Source: Didymodactylos carnosus (lineage: Eukaryota > Rotifera > Eurotatoria > Philodinida > Philodinidae). Taken from it: 64,000 bases of DNA. The notes under the pieces were generated by a model. It made no database searches, was not told the origin of the DNA, and saw nothing but the letters and a program-made list of their open reading frames with translations. The position numbers were made by a program, and so were the translations under genes. The stretch covers positions 26,047 through 90,046 of the forward strand of contig CAJNOQ010000052.1 of assembly GCA_905250885.1 (NCBI GenBank), written 5' to 3'. Positions 1 through 16,454 of the stretch are shown here, one piece after another (the first letter of the stretch is position 1; each line of letters starts with the position of its first letter).

Positions 1-2165
1 ACCCCCGTCCTTTGTTATCTATATGTGTTTGCGATGTGTTTGAGTAGGAAGCGTAATATCTTTACTTTTAGACCTGACTCTGGAACATTTTGTGAGTATC
101 CTTCAACATCTCTTAAAAAACGATATTTGTTTTCTCCCTGCTATAGAATAAAAATTTCGCCTTAAAAAATTCAAGCCCTTCTCACATTTACTCATCTCTC
201 GTTACCGAGCTCCATAGATCTTGCATTCTCCAAGTGTGAATTTCGAGTCCAAAATGATGTGCAGTTGCTTAAATGAGCAATTTACAGTGTGTTATGGGCA
301 CACCGAACAGGCGGTTTTCAGTATGCATTTTGAGTCCAAAATGACGTGCAGTTCCACTGTGCCTCGGGCACACTTTATTTTTTACAATGAATACTGCCGA
401 AACATTTCGGACCAACAAAAAAGCCAGGATCACACTGAAGGTTCTTTTTCCATAAGAAAAGGGACGGCTTGCCAACTCAAGTGTGCATAGCTCTCCATTG
501 TCTCTTGGCCTGAACTTAGTATGCCGCAGTACCAAGTAGTACTTGACCGGTGCCTGAATATAATATGTACCAAGGCTTATATGATGAGAAGCTTTTCTTA
601 GCATTATAGTTCACTGATCTAAGAAAATCATCACATTGTATAAAATTAAGTGCTGTGTCACCTCCACCTGTGTCAGACATAAGCGAGTGTAGTTACAGTT
701 TCTATTAAAATCTCAAGTAAAATATTTCCTTCTCGATAGTAGTGACCACAATTTTATGATACTATCCATAAAACATTTCTCCACTCTATTCCAACAGTTT
801 CTATTTGGTTGATTAATATCATAACTACATGTAAGTTCTATCTTTTATCGTTTATCTAAGTAATAGCTTACAAACACCATCATTAATCTCATTTTCAATT
901 GTGTCTAGCAAAATACATATTTTTCTTTTTCTTTCTTTTTCATCAAATTCTACATTACTCATTGTAAAAGAACAGCCTGTTTTATACCTTTTTTTCTTAT
1001 CAATAATTAATTATTTAATTAATTTTTTTTTTCTAATAAAAAAACAACTGACGTTAAGCACATGATTTTATAGTGTATATACTAGAGAATGTTTTTTGTT
1101 TTGTCGGTTTTGTCAGCAAATGTCATTTAGATGTTGTGTAAGGTGTCATAATAATCTGTCAGACAATTGTTTACTGTGTTGATGTAAGGATGATAGTTGC
1201 TAATAGCTTGTAGATAAATAACAGCTGTTTACATTTGCTATTGTCACTTAGATAAAACGAATTCTTCTCTTCTTGAAACAACAGAAACAATCAATAGTTA
1301 GAAAATTGAATTTTACACTCAAGGTTATATTAACTTTTAAGTGAATACTAAATGTGATAAAAAAATCTGCAAAATTTCTAATCGTATGACCTTAGTCTAA
1401 ATTATTTTGATCATCTTATATGAGAACAATGACTAGTGTTTTATACATAGGAGAAGGTATGTGTTCTTTTGTTTTATTGTTTTTTTTCGTTCCTCAACGA
1501 TTAGATTCGGTTTCTTTTCACTATTATATACCGTGTGTTTGTTCTTTTCTGCTTCTAAACATAGAGTAAGTAAAATGGTATTTATAAGCATATAAACGGA
1601 AAAATGTATGTTAGATACGTTAGTTAGAATATGTAAGAGTGCATATATATATATTAACACTCAGTTAGTCTACTCGTCAGTGTTTCAATGTCATTAATTA
1701 ATAAAAAAAAAAGTGATTGACTGAGAAGAAAAAAAAAAAAGAAATAAATGAGTAAGTGTAAAAATTTATTTTCAACTGTAAAAGATCAATTTGTAACCTT
1801 GATATAGTTTATTACATTGATCGGTAAAACTATGCACAGATAACAAGTTTTGTAATAGACATATACGTGTCTGTCAGAAGTGTCAAAATACTTTACTGTG
1901 AGTATTTTACCGGACATATAATGTGTAACACTTACATGACAATATCTATCCGTGATTTTTCTTCTCTCTTATGTTAAATTAATCTATTCAAAATGTCAAA
2001 AATATCTGAGATTCATAGTAATTGACTGATTCTCTCAGTACATGTTTGCATTTGAAAAAAAATCTTTAACATTAGCTAGTATAAATGATATAGATCGTAC
2101 ATATAATAAATTCTTCTACTTTTTTTGGGTCAATATTATTTTTTAATTTGCATTTAAAAACAAAA
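1..2165. other. AT-rich stretch without a recognisable gene
   Basis: No reading frame here looks like a conserved protein or an exon with good splice borders. Around 244-266 and 331-353 a 23-bp unit (reading GAGTCCAAAATG followed by GTGCAGTT) is repeated directly 87 bp apart with two or three mismatches. This suggests a short degenerate tandem duplication. Open frames over this duplication on both strands are probably chance. The rest is A/T-rich with homopolymer runs. Confidence 0.5.
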
Positions 2166-2870
2166 CTTATTAAACGGTAGAAATTTCATGATAATGGATG
2201 CGACATAAAGAATAGGGAAATTTGTATTTTCTCATATCTTCTGGAGTTAATTTTTTTAAAAAGATTCACCATTCGATTCACTACGAGAATCTGTTAAAAG
2301 TTTAGTAATAAAATGTAACAGTGAGACATTGCATGAACCGTATTGGAAAGTTCCAACTTGGCACACTTCGTAACAACTTTTTTTCAATTTTATTCACTAC
2401 ACCTTGGAGAGAAAAAAAACTAATTAGTTATTTTATAGCTAATCAGTTCAGCTAAAAGGTAAAGCTCTTAGAAAGCTCTACCCCTTAGCTGTAGTTAAAA
2501 TGTTTTACATTAGAATCTTATGTACGAGAAGTTTTTCTTTTCTCAAAATTTTAACTGAAAAAAATCAACACTTTCGTTAATCTGTTTGAGGCTTCCGGTA
2601 GAAATTGTATAATTCGACCAAAATTCAACATTTCCACCTCGAGTGTTTCTTTTATTTTGAAGAGAAATGATTGATCTATCATAACCAAACACTGGAAGTA
2701 GAATAAACTCGTATTATTAGTGATGTGGGTCAGTTCTCATAGAGAATCGAATGGTAAATCTTTTTAAAAAACTTAACTCCAGAAGACGTGAGACGACAAA
2801 GAAAAATTGAAAGTACGAAGTTCCTTATCCTTTATGCCGTATTTCTATTAAATACCTTTTTTTCGTATGA
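2166..2870. repeat. Degenerate inverted-repeat (foldback/MITE-like) element
   Basis: The arm near 2225-2300 (containing TCTGGAGTTAA and CACCATTCGATTC) recurs as its reverse complement near 2735-2800 (GAATCGAATGGT and TTAACTCCAGA), with similarity fading outward to about 2180 and 2850. A second small hairpin lies in the centre at about 2450-2492 (CAGCTAAAAGGTAAAGCT against AGCTCTACCCCTTAGCTG). No coding capacity is seen. It looks like an old non-autonomous foldback or MITE; the ends are blurred and no target duplication is clear. Confidence 0.6.
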
Positions 2871-3038
2871 AGTTGAGAAGACAAGAAAAAAAAAGTAACA
2901 GTACATCAATCACACACATCTACAATACCAAAGGTATACTATATTACTTTTCTTAGTCATCATAAATCGAAAATAATAAGTGACTCAAAGAAGAAGCAGA
3001 AAAAAAATCATCGATAATTATCATAAACGTGCATTATA

Positions 3039-3579
3039 GTCGACGATCAGCTCGATCTGAAAAGCTGAATCAGCTGTACGGTTTTATCAGGACTGAATCA
3101 GACTTCTGTACAATATATCTTCTGATTCAGAGATGAAGAGTGTGATTAGCTCATTCAGCTCTGAATATAGTGACGAAATTTTCTGAAAAAGACAATTTCC
3201 AAACTGTTTCCCGGTCAGATTTTTCAGCTCTGAATCAGTTATTAGAAGAAAATGTTTTATATAATCAACAAAGATTTATAAAATGAGAAAAGTTTAAAAT
3301 AGTACAAAAATTAGATAATTCGACTATTATAAATATTTAAGAACAATATTATGTTGAGTAGGAAGATATTATCGATACTATCAAGCACACTTCCTAAGTC
3401 CTCAGCATCATGTGGTGTTTACTTGCGTCAGTCCTGAAAGCATTGATAAGGCTATTGAATCCTGAAGGAGTAAGAAGCAAAAGAAGAGAAAAATACTTTT
3501 TATGGGAAGTCATTTTCAGTTTTTTCAGAGCTGATTCGCGGGCTCTGATTCAGCTTTTCAGACCGAGCTGATTGTCGAC
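3039..3579. mobile_element. MITE with about 36-bp terminal inverted repeats beginning GTCGAC
   Basis: The left end starts GTCGACGATCAGCTCG and continues through TCTGAAAAGCTGAATCAG. The right end is its reverse complement with two or three changes, closing in GTCGAC at 3579. The element is about 540 bp with no coding frame, and the interior carries extra CTGAATCAG-type subrepeats in both orientations. The paired ends make a non-autonomous DNA transposon likely. No target duplication is evident, so the superfamily is not assigned. Confidence 0.7.
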
Positions 3580-3933
3580 TGATGATTTATACCTTACAAT
3601 AAATTGAACGCATAGATATTTTCGTAATTCCGTCTATATCCATTCATATAGAGAAAAGAAGAAAACAAATTTTTTTTTGATGATTAATGTTCATCACTTG
3701 TAGGCATGATGGAATTAATACTATCATATTGAATAAATTACATTAGTATTTAGTTCTTTTGCAGATTAATTTTCTTTTGACGAAAAGTGTTAAGCGTTAT
3801 ATCGATCTTATCTTATATATTTCGCAAAGATTTAAAAGAAAAAGTATATTTCATAAATTCATCTGCAAACTTGAGAGAATAAAATCGATAAAATAATTTC
3901 TTTCTCTTGATACTTTTAGATTATAATAATAGA
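3580..3933 (+). other. Upstream region of the 3934 gene, probable 5' UTR/intron
   Basis: AT-rich sequence without a coding frame. A T-rich run followed by AG at 3918-3919 (TACTTTTAG) lies 14 bases before the first ATG, so the first coding exon may be preceded by a 5' UTR intron. No core promoter element is recognisable. Confidence 0.35.
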
Positions 3934-6407
3934 ATGCTCAATCATCAGTATGATCATCAACATCCATCATATGGATATAATAACTATAAACTTAATAAAA
4001 ATAATATTAACATTGATTTAACTAATCATCGAAATTATGATAAAAAATATATTCCACCAAATCATTATCATTCGTACAATGATACATGTAATTATGAACA
4101 TCCACTTTTAATGTCTACTATCTCACTTCCACTTGGACGAGAACTTATTCCGTATATTACACATGTATCTGTACCAAGTAATAATAATAATAATAATAAT
4201 AATAGTCATTATACCAGTATGTCAGAGAAAGATGATATTGTTCCACCTAAACCACCGACATCAAATTTAATGATTAATCGTTTAACATCGACAATTGATG
4301 AATCATTAACAAGTATAAAATATCTCGTTGATGATATTGAACTACAACGACAAAATTCTCATAAACAATCTGAAAATGTCTATAATACTCTACGAAATTT
4401 AATTGATAAGAGACAGAAACAATATGAAGCAAATATTAATGAATGTTTTAGGAAACATTATGAAAATATTTTAAAATTAAAAACCTATTTAAAACAATTA
4501 AAATCTAAATTATTAAATTTATCCTATGAATTTGATATAAGCGATTATAAGTACTTTGAACAATTGACTAAAACGACGATTGAAAAAACATTAAGCAAAC
4601 CAAATATTCATAATGAATTGAATGAACCCGAAAAATTTCTAGATTTAACATGGAAATTTCATATCGGCGAATATGATGAACAAGAAGTATCAAAACAAAA
4701 TACCTTCATTGAAGAGAATGTTATCTTGACTAATAAAAACAGTAGTCATCATCAACATATGTTAAATAATGTTAAAGAAGAAAAAGATAAATATGAAAGT
4801 CAAACATTTTTACCGTTAAGTACAACAAGATTCATTGGTAAGATAAAAGATCGTTTATCATTTCAAGCTATTTTCTTGATTTTTATTTAGAAACATCAAC
4901 TGATCCTGATAGAGATGATCTTGAATATGACAATGTTTGTACCACTGAAGTAAATGATAATCCATCGAATTATTCACCTCAATATTGTTTTTCGCATCAA
5001 AATACTATTCGTCACTTAAATTCTCCATACTGTGATGATATTTTCGCTCTACCGTATCAAATAAATCATTGGTCATGTGAATTAATGTGTGGTAATTATT
5101 TTATCTCGTTAATAACTCTATGTAAAACGAATTCAATTTTACTCTATTGTCTTGATAAAGAACAATTTATTTGTTATGATATGTCATCTATTGGTCAAAC
5201 GGTTTCAATCGAATGGCGTGGTACACGTCCATATTCAATTTATTGGTACGATGAATTAAAAATGTTATTTGTTGCCTGTCAAACTCATATATACGGTTGT
5301 TATCTTAATTTATTTGGTGACAAATATTATCGTGATCGAATATTATGTCGTATACCGATCGATAATGGTTATTCACATTTTGATTCCAGAGGTGAACAAT
5401 GTTATCCGAGATATCTAACATCATTGTCTAATTCACGTTTATTGTATGCATATTGGAAAACGAAATACGAAACAGTTTTAGTTTATTATCGAACTGAAGA
5501 TTGGACAATTATTTGTCATTACTTTATCGATGGAAGATGTCGAGCATTGTGTTCAACAAGTAATGATAAATTAGGTAAATTTTATACGTGCAAGAGACAT
5601 TATTTATAATACTGGAAGAAATTATAAGAGTATCTTCTCTTTTGATTCTTATGTTCAATCGAAGAGTTCAAAACAGAGAGTTCTAAAGTACTTTACTTTG
5701 AATCTCATTTTCAACCAAAAGATATAAAATAAAAACTTGATTTAAAATAAAGTGAAACTTTAAAAAATAAAAATCCAGAGTCCAAATCGAAAACTTCTCC
5801 AACACCGTAGTCGTGTACGACACATATTTTCGATGTGTTTGCCAACTTCCGTAACATTTTTCTATTAAATAGCGATCAAGCCTTTTGACTCTTCGGGGCT
5901 TGATTGAACTCTCTGTTTTAAACTCTTCGATTGAGTATAAGAATCAAAAGAGAAGGTACTCTTATAATTTCTTCCAATATTGTACATCATCTATTTTTAG
6001 GTTTACTTATTGAACGTGATAATGAATATGCATTGGAAGTTCGAACTCAAGAATTTCAATTGTTATCAAAAATTGAATTAAACAATGGTTTTTATCGTTT
6101 TTCTAAAGGATGTGGTTTAACGACATCACATAATTCGAGTTTTTTATTAGCCGATTGGAAATTACAACAATTATGGAAAGTAAATTTAGATGGTACAATT
6201 CAAATTAAACAATATGATGAACCTATTTATAATGCTATATGGTTAGAATCAGAATTAGTACTTGTTCTACTTTTAGGAAATCCAATGAGATTTGAATATT
6301 ATAAAATTGATGTAACAAACATGAAAGATAGAAAAAACATTTATGAACAAGCAATTGAACAGTTATTTTCAAATATATTTCCAGATGAAGAATCATTTGA
6401 AGTTTAG
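3934..6407 (+). CDS. Unrecognised 664-aa protein, low-complexity N terminus, coiled coil, possible beta-propeller C half
   Basis: Proposed exons are 3934-4837, 4891-5574 and 6001-6407, joined in frame by GT-AG introns (53 and 426 bp), giving about 664 aa. The first ATG is at 3934; the open frame extends 9 codons further upstream through a likely splice acceptor. Residues 1-100 are rich in Asn, His and Tyr with an Asn run. Residues about 115-230 are charged and helical, probably a coiled coil. The second half, about 330-640, has repeated aromatic and beta-strand-like segments with Trp/Asp turns (for example WRGTRPYSIYWYDE and SFLLADWKLQQLWKVNLDGT), as in WD/NHL-like propellers. This is a guess from texture, not from a motif. 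No family is recognised. The second intron carries a MITE. The existence of the gene is well supported by frame continuity across both introns. Confidence 0.7.
5608..5981. mobile_element. MITE inserted inside an intron
   Basis: The arms at about 5610-5683 and 5906-5979 are reverse complements over about 74 bp with only a handful of mismatches (left arm contains GGAAGAAATTATAAGAGTA; right arm its complement). The element fills most of the 426-bp second intron of the flanking gene. Without it the intron would be about 50 bp, the size of its neighbour. An AT/TA dinucleotide lies at both edges, compatible with a TA target, but the exact duplication is not resolved. Confidence 0.8.
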
Positions 6408-9240
6408 GAAGAATTTTTGAGATATAGCAAGCAAGAGAAGAACAGATAAGAGTTTCAGCCAATTGTTTAAATTCCTCAAGATCTATTTATTATTAGGAAA
6501 ATAATTGTTGCCTTTAATATAGAAATCTACATTTGTTAACTTTCATCGCTTTTTATTTTTTTCTTATTTTATTAAATTGTATGTAACCGTGTTGCTTAAT
6601 TTTTTTCTGCAATAATTTGTTTTTTGTTGAATATTGAAACTATGAAAGGATTATAGAAAATTTTATGTGATTAAAAGTTAAAAAATCGACTTCTAAATTT
6701 AAATAAGTAAGTTCAATAAGTCTCACCTTGAAATAGTATAAAATCGATACCGATTTTACACATAATAAATGATCCTCCATCTGTGAAAGAATAACATTTT
6801 TTCCAATGAAAGTTTTTACAGTTTTTACCAGTTAATGTGACGATGTTTTGGAACATCGGTTGTAGTTGTGCGAGAGAGGCCAGTATAGAGCTCGTGAATG
6901 TCTCATTATTTTGAAGACAATGAACATTTTATTTGAAATTATAATTAAGCGAATGTGAATAAATGATTGGATTTCAAGATAAAGTGTTCTAAAGAAGATG
7001 CCACATTTGCCAAATAGATAATAATTTGTTAGCACTCTAAAATGAGACGTTTCCGAACTCTGCCTTAACTTCTACCACAAGACTATAATCCTGGTAAATC
7101 ATGACTGATTTCCTAAAAACGGGACTGTTGGAGCTTTCACTTTTAGAAAGCACACTAAAAAAGGTTTTTGATTCATGAGCCAGTTTTTTTCGATACAGAC
7201 AGACAAATGAATGTAATTGTTGTGGGCGATTCGAACAAAATTCATAAGAAGTGTAGGTCTCTATGTAACTAGTTTACGCTAAAAATTCAGCATTTTACAT
7301 TGCTTCTTTCTCGAGTTATAGAGGTAGCAAAGATGAAGCCATCAACAACAGCAGAGCATTTCGTGCTCTGATTCTAAAAGCAATTTTTTTTAAAGTAATT
7401 AAATATATTCCAAACACAATCTTAGATTAGTTTTATGCTATGGAGCTGTGGTCTATCTTTTTCTTTTACCCCGACATCTTAGAACCACATACGTTCGTCT
7501 GTACATTTAAATTGCACCAATCAACATAAGAATAGAATTTTTCAGTCGATGAAATGTTTATGCTTTTAATTCTGAGCACAACATGTAGATTTGATCTGAC
7601 GCTATTTAACGATAGTAAAAATTGGATTTGACAGCGGATAAACCGACTTTAAGTGGTAGGTTTCTTAAAAACCAAGTTCTTAAAATTCGCAAGATCCATC
7701 CAGCTTTTAGAAAAATTGTCTGAATTAAAACCCATCAAATTCTGATAAAAATAAGATGCCTCCGAATTCCACACAAGCTCTTTTAGACTACTCTTACATA
7801 AAAGTCCGGCATATTCCCTAAAAATTCCCACACGTTTCCTGTTGCCAATAGATCCTCACGAGCAGTACGCAAAAATTCGGTGAGCTTTTTGTACAATTTT
7901 TTGTCCATGCACCGTACAATGTCGTCAATAGCACTGGTATCATAGTGACTTCCTCTAAAACTTTAGTGATCCCTCACTAACAGAAAATTTTCTAAGCTCT
8001 TTGAAACGAATATGGTTTATTCATAATTCTCGTTCATGCAAAATAAATAACGTATCGAGAGCTGCGTAGACTTTTTCTGATATATCTATCTATGTGTGAA
8101 TGAATCCTTCACGATGCTGAAAACTCATGACTTCTTTCCGAAGTGGTTCTCGAAATAGTCGACCAGATTTTGAACTTGACATGTCTCCCTTTTTGAATTC
8201 TCGAAGTTTCGTTAGTGAATGAGTACTTCGCGCCACATCCATATGAAATCTTTATAGTTTAAAGCGACCTCTTTCATCCACGTTTTTCACAGTGGAGAAG
8301 TTTACCTTCATTGAGGAAAGCGTGAAATTCTAATTACGTGAATGGTAACGCCGCCTTGTTAAAATATAAACAAAAAGATGTTTAAAACTAACCTTTAGAA
8401 TTAAATTCATTTGAGTAACCTTCCACGCTAATTCATGGGATCTTTCTTAGTTTTCAATTTTTGATCTAAACCAAACTGTCAAGGGTCTCGAAGTGCCGCA
8501 GTGCACTAGAAATGCAATGATTCACCTTTTCGGGAGGAGAAAACTTACAATTCTTTGAAAAAAGTTACCTTATCGTTGCTCTAGATGACTGCAATTCGGT
8601 AGTTAGCTAAATTATAATAAAAAAAATCAGCACAATACCAGCGATGAAAATATTTTAAATCTACTCATATATTTTAGTTTTCTAAAACTAACTCAGATGA
8701 CTAAAACATTTTTATGAAATATGAAAGTGTTTTCAGCTATAAAACTCTGAAGTGGAAGCCTTTCAAAGATATGTTTGTTTCACCAATAAGTCAAATTTTT
8801 AATCTATTTGCTGGCTGTTGCGTGCCTTTTCTTTCCATCTGTGACTTGGTTGTTTTTAGCTTGATTATTGAATTTTCTCAGATAAAACGAATAAAAGAGG
8901 CAAAATTACTCATATATCCTTGCAGAGAGAATTAGTATTTTTATGTTTGGGTTTGCTCCTAATCTTAGGTTTTTGCTTAAGACTAAGATTAAGATTATTA
9001 TGCGTAGTTACATGAATCCTTGCTGACAATCAATGACTTCTATATAGAATATTTGCTGATATAAACAGTAGACAGCACTGAATAAATTCTTTTTTGTCAC
9101 AAACTGATCTGTTCTAGTTGTTCTTCCAGAAAATGCCTAATGCTAAAATTTTTGTAGTTGACTTTAATAAGAAATTGTGTAAATGTCAGCTTGTTCTTCG
9201 CATTTTATTTTAGATTTTTGTTATCATTTATATATTAGTA
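6408..9240. other. Intergenic region, nothing recognised
   Basis: The stretch between the 3934 gene and the PP2A scaffold gene holds only short unconserved open frames on both strands. No transposon ends, RNA gene or strong repeat were seen by eye. An AATAAA at about 6763 could serve the upstream gene. The last bases before 9241 are the presumed 5' leader of the PP2A gene. Confidence 0.4.
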
Positions 9241-13154
<3,914 letters not shown>

Positions 13155-14180
13155 AAAATGCATATCCATCATTGTCACGTCGAACAACTTTAAACTTAAA
13201 TATTTTATCTCATTAAAAATATTTGTTTGAATTTTTTTTGTATTTCGTTCTTTCTCTATAGTACCCATGTATTTATATGCATGTTCAACTTTCTGCCTTC
13301 TCTGATGGCAACAAAGATACAAATGAACTCTTTACTTCTAGTTTTTGGAAATTTTTTTTCTTGTTCTTACTGTTGTTGTTTAATGTGAAATCATCGTTCT
13401 CTCTTTCTCTGTCATCTCTTTATAGGTATCAAAATTTTCACTTTTTTTTTCAAAAAATAAGAAAAAATAAAACACACCTTTTGGAGTTTCTGTTATATTT
13501 CATGACATACTTTTATGTTAGGACAAATGACTGGTTCTGCAGATATACAATACATTTTCTTTGTTTGTAATATAAATTAACAGTTGGTGAAACTAAAACC
13601 GAAAAACAGAATCTACATTGAATTAATTTTTGAACGTCAATCGTTCAACTATTATCTAAATCGTAAAATGATTTTCGATGACGCTTTGAGAATGTGCGCT
13701 ACAGTCAAGCAGGCCATTTGAAATTGTTTAATTAAAAAGATTTTTTCTATTTTAAGATGGTTGATTGAATCATGTTTCGCAATATACTAAAAAATGTTCG
13801 AATTCAACCATCACTTGTACCGAGTCGCTTTTTCATATCATCAAAATTTACATCATTAGGTGCCTTGTCGTTTGATCCCGCTTCCATTTCCATTCTATAA
13901 AAGATTATCATCACAAACAATAAAACTAGTTAAATGTAGAAAGATCTAAAATTGTTTGATCAAACTGTACGAGGTATGCCCAATTTCAAATAAAATAAGT
14001 ATCTGTTGAGTGCAGTTGAGACTAGTTCAATGCAGAGTTCTTTTGCCCAATTCTTTGAGCTGTCCTTACACACTAACTAATCCCGTACTAGGTTTTCGGA
14101 AAGCCACGAAAAATAATTGGAGAAACCGTGTTGTATGTCACAAGTGCCCATGTTGTAGGGCGGGTAATTCGGGGTACTAA
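13155..14180. other. Downstream region of the PP2A gene, largely empty
   Basis: T-rich sequence with no conserved frame on the plus strand. One possible small minus-strand exon (13804-13893) is listed separately. No poly(A) signal of canonical form lies immediately after the PP2A stop. Confidence 0.35.
13804..13893 (-). CDS. Possible 29-aa terminal exon or small ORF
   Basis: On the minus strand a splice-acceptor-like CTTTTATAG is followed one base later by ATG and a 29-codon acidic/basic frame. It runs MEMEAGSNDKAPND, then VNFDDMKKRLG, then TSDG and a stop. The composition is hydrophilic and protein-like and unlike the surrounding AT-rich noise. It could be the 3' coding exon of a gene whose other exons were not found, a small protein, or chance. 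No family is recognised. Confidence 0.25.
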   Translation of the reverse strand: MEMEAGSNDKAPNDVNFDDMKKRLGTSDG

Positions 14181-14695
14181 CGAGGGAACGTTCTTAAGCA
14201 CCCCTCGGTTTTACAACGAAACCGAGTGGGTTATGAGTTATCGATGATGCTGATTCCGAATATGAATATGAGAGGTGCCCTTAGAGCTGTAAAACCAGTT
14301 TTTGTCTCCCAACTCTACATGGCCTTTCTTTGCAAAGTTATAGAATTTACAAGAAAAGCCCTAAATTAATTTCTTATTTCTTTAGCTTTGAGTTGACAAT
14401 AAATATTTAGGGCTTTTCTTGTAGATTCTATAACTTTGCAAAGAAAGGTTATGTAGAGTTGGGAGAGGTCTCATTTTAATCAGAAATGTGCGGGCTACAC
14501 GCATGACTCATTAAGGAAAGCTATGGTTATTTTTCATAGTTTCTGAAAAACCAGTTTTTCAGAAAGCCGGATCTTCGAAGCCTTAAGAGCAGCTCTCATA
14601 TTCATATTTGGAATCAGCATCATCGATAACCTATAACCCACTAGGTTTCGTTGAAAAAACGAGGGGGAACTTAAGAACGTTCCCTCGTAAGACAC
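14178..14695. repeat. Foldback element with nested inverted arms
   Basis: Outer arms: 14178-14295 (ACGAGGGAACGTTCTTAAG, then ATCGATGATGCTGATTCC) match the reverse complement at about 14585-14692. Inner arms: 14305-14365 (CTCCCAACTCTACATGG, then CTTTGCAAAGTTATAGA) match the reverse complement at 14407-14465 almost perfectly. The two pairs are separated by unpaired segments, so the whole would fold into a long hairpin. Open frames on its minus strand are by-products of the repeat. It is a non-coding foldback-type element of unknown superfamily. Confidence 0.8.
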
Positions 14696-16454
14696 AAGGA
14701 AATTGCTCAAGTTTATTATACGGCTTGTCGGAGCTCGTTCGAATACAGTACCTTTGGCGTACGTGATGAACAACGAAATTGACAAAACACATGTGATAAT
14801 GAGACTTCTCCCTTTGATAAATAATTTTAGCAATAATAGCGAATGAACTGACTTCAAAAAAGTAACTTCTAGAATAGCCGAGAATTCTTACACAATTTAT
14901 ACATTTCAAGTGCTCTATTATTGATTCTGCAATCAATACGAAGAACAGTATAATATTACCAATAAATAACTGCAAGATCTTCCAATGTTCATTTACTCAG
15001 TATTATTAATACATTACGAGAATAATTTACATGGCTAGATGATACTATTTAGAATCAATCACAACAATAATGACAAAAGATGAGCAACCGGCTTCACTAT
15101 TGATCATATCTTAAACCAAATGACAATAGAATGGTCGATTTTCTATGTGAAAACTGTTGTTTAGTGTGTATTATCGAGGATTACATATTACAGGAGCTAA
15201 TAGGGTACAAAAAATGTTCGGCTGTGACATGACGGATGGAACGTCCTGTCTCGATGTACACCACAATCGTACACGTTCTTATAAAGCGTCATCATAGCAA
15301 AAATATCTTAACCCTGTCTTGACCTCACGACTAACAGTAACAAACGTAATTCTCAGAAAATTCTTATAACAACAACAAAACTGTCGTTTATACAATCATT
15401 AATGTTATCGTCGTCGTCTCCGTATACAGTTCTATCCTGATGTACATACGAACAAAATGAACAGCAACAGTTTATGGAACCATCTGCTACTGTAAGAATA
15501 ATCCCTAACAGCAGTATCTAGCCTACATCCATCTATTTCTATAAACTTTTAGTTTTGTAGTCTGAATCTGTATTTAGTAAGACAGGCTTCAAAGGTACTA
15601 TTGCAATGCGCCTTTGTCTTATCATGTCTCAGATTCAGAGGATCAGTTAGGTGATTTATTTATTTCATTCAGCGACACTAATTTCAACGTATCTGCTTCG
15701 CGTTTTTCGAGTCGAAACACAAAATTATCCACTTCCCATCTGCGTATAGTTAGTCTCAGTATTCGTAGTTTACTTAAATATATTCGTTTTGTAAAAGTCT
15801 CCTTATCTAGTAGAAACTACCAAATAAGATAGAACTAATATGCTTGTAAGAAAATCAGTCAGGTAGATGTGTATGTTAGTGAAGTTTTCACGAAAAAATC
15901 ATCGATCGCTGCTGATAGAAACTCTGAGGCACTATTGATATCCATCTCTATTAACCGTAATACAATCTTATCTATGCCACGATTATCGTTCGCTAACTCG
16001 TGATTTTGAAAAGCGTTTTCGATATGTGTTCATGAATGTCACTCGAATACAAGATCTATGTTGCTATGACACAGTTGTGGTATGGATGAGACATTTTCTC
16101 TCAACATTTATTATCTTCTTCTCCTAGTCCTATTTATCACTCAGGACTCGTGACTCGCAGAATTCTAAGACTTTAAATTTTACCGCTACAGATATGTATG
16201 TGCTTACCCAAGTGAACATACGCATGCAGCTCATAGAATGGTAAGTATTAATCACCCATGAATACTCATTTTAGTAATCATGCTAAGATTTTGGGGTTCT
16301 TGCAACTTAATTTTCTGGAAAATTTTAGATAGCAGTTCTCTATTACTCAAGCGCTGTACTTCTTGTTATTCATATAGTTTATTTTACTGAAGTGCCATAA
16401 AATATTGAATATTATATTATATTTTAGCAGCGCATGACATTTATATCTTTTTAG
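14696..16454. other. Intergenic/upstream region of HGH1
   Basis: No convincing exon was found. A 72-codon Ser-rich open frame at 15614-15832 lacks splice or start support and is treated as chance. The bases just before 16455 (ATATCTTTTTAG) form a splice acceptor directly abutting the HGH1 ATG, so part of this region is probably a 5' UTR intron. Confidence 0.4.

Noticed and set aside
269-604. 111-aa minus-strand frame near the window start
   Set aside because: It crosses a local 87-bp degenerate duplication and has an overlapping frame on the other strand; no family resemblance.
14534-14975. Two overlapping minus-strand frames of 107 and 114 aa
   Set aside because: Both run through one arm of the 14.2-kb foldback; no conserved motif and the frames overlap in different phases.
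15614-15832. Ser-rich 72-aa frame upstream of HGH1
   Set aside because: No conserved residues, no flanking splice signals in the right phase, composition similar to surrounding noncoding DNA.
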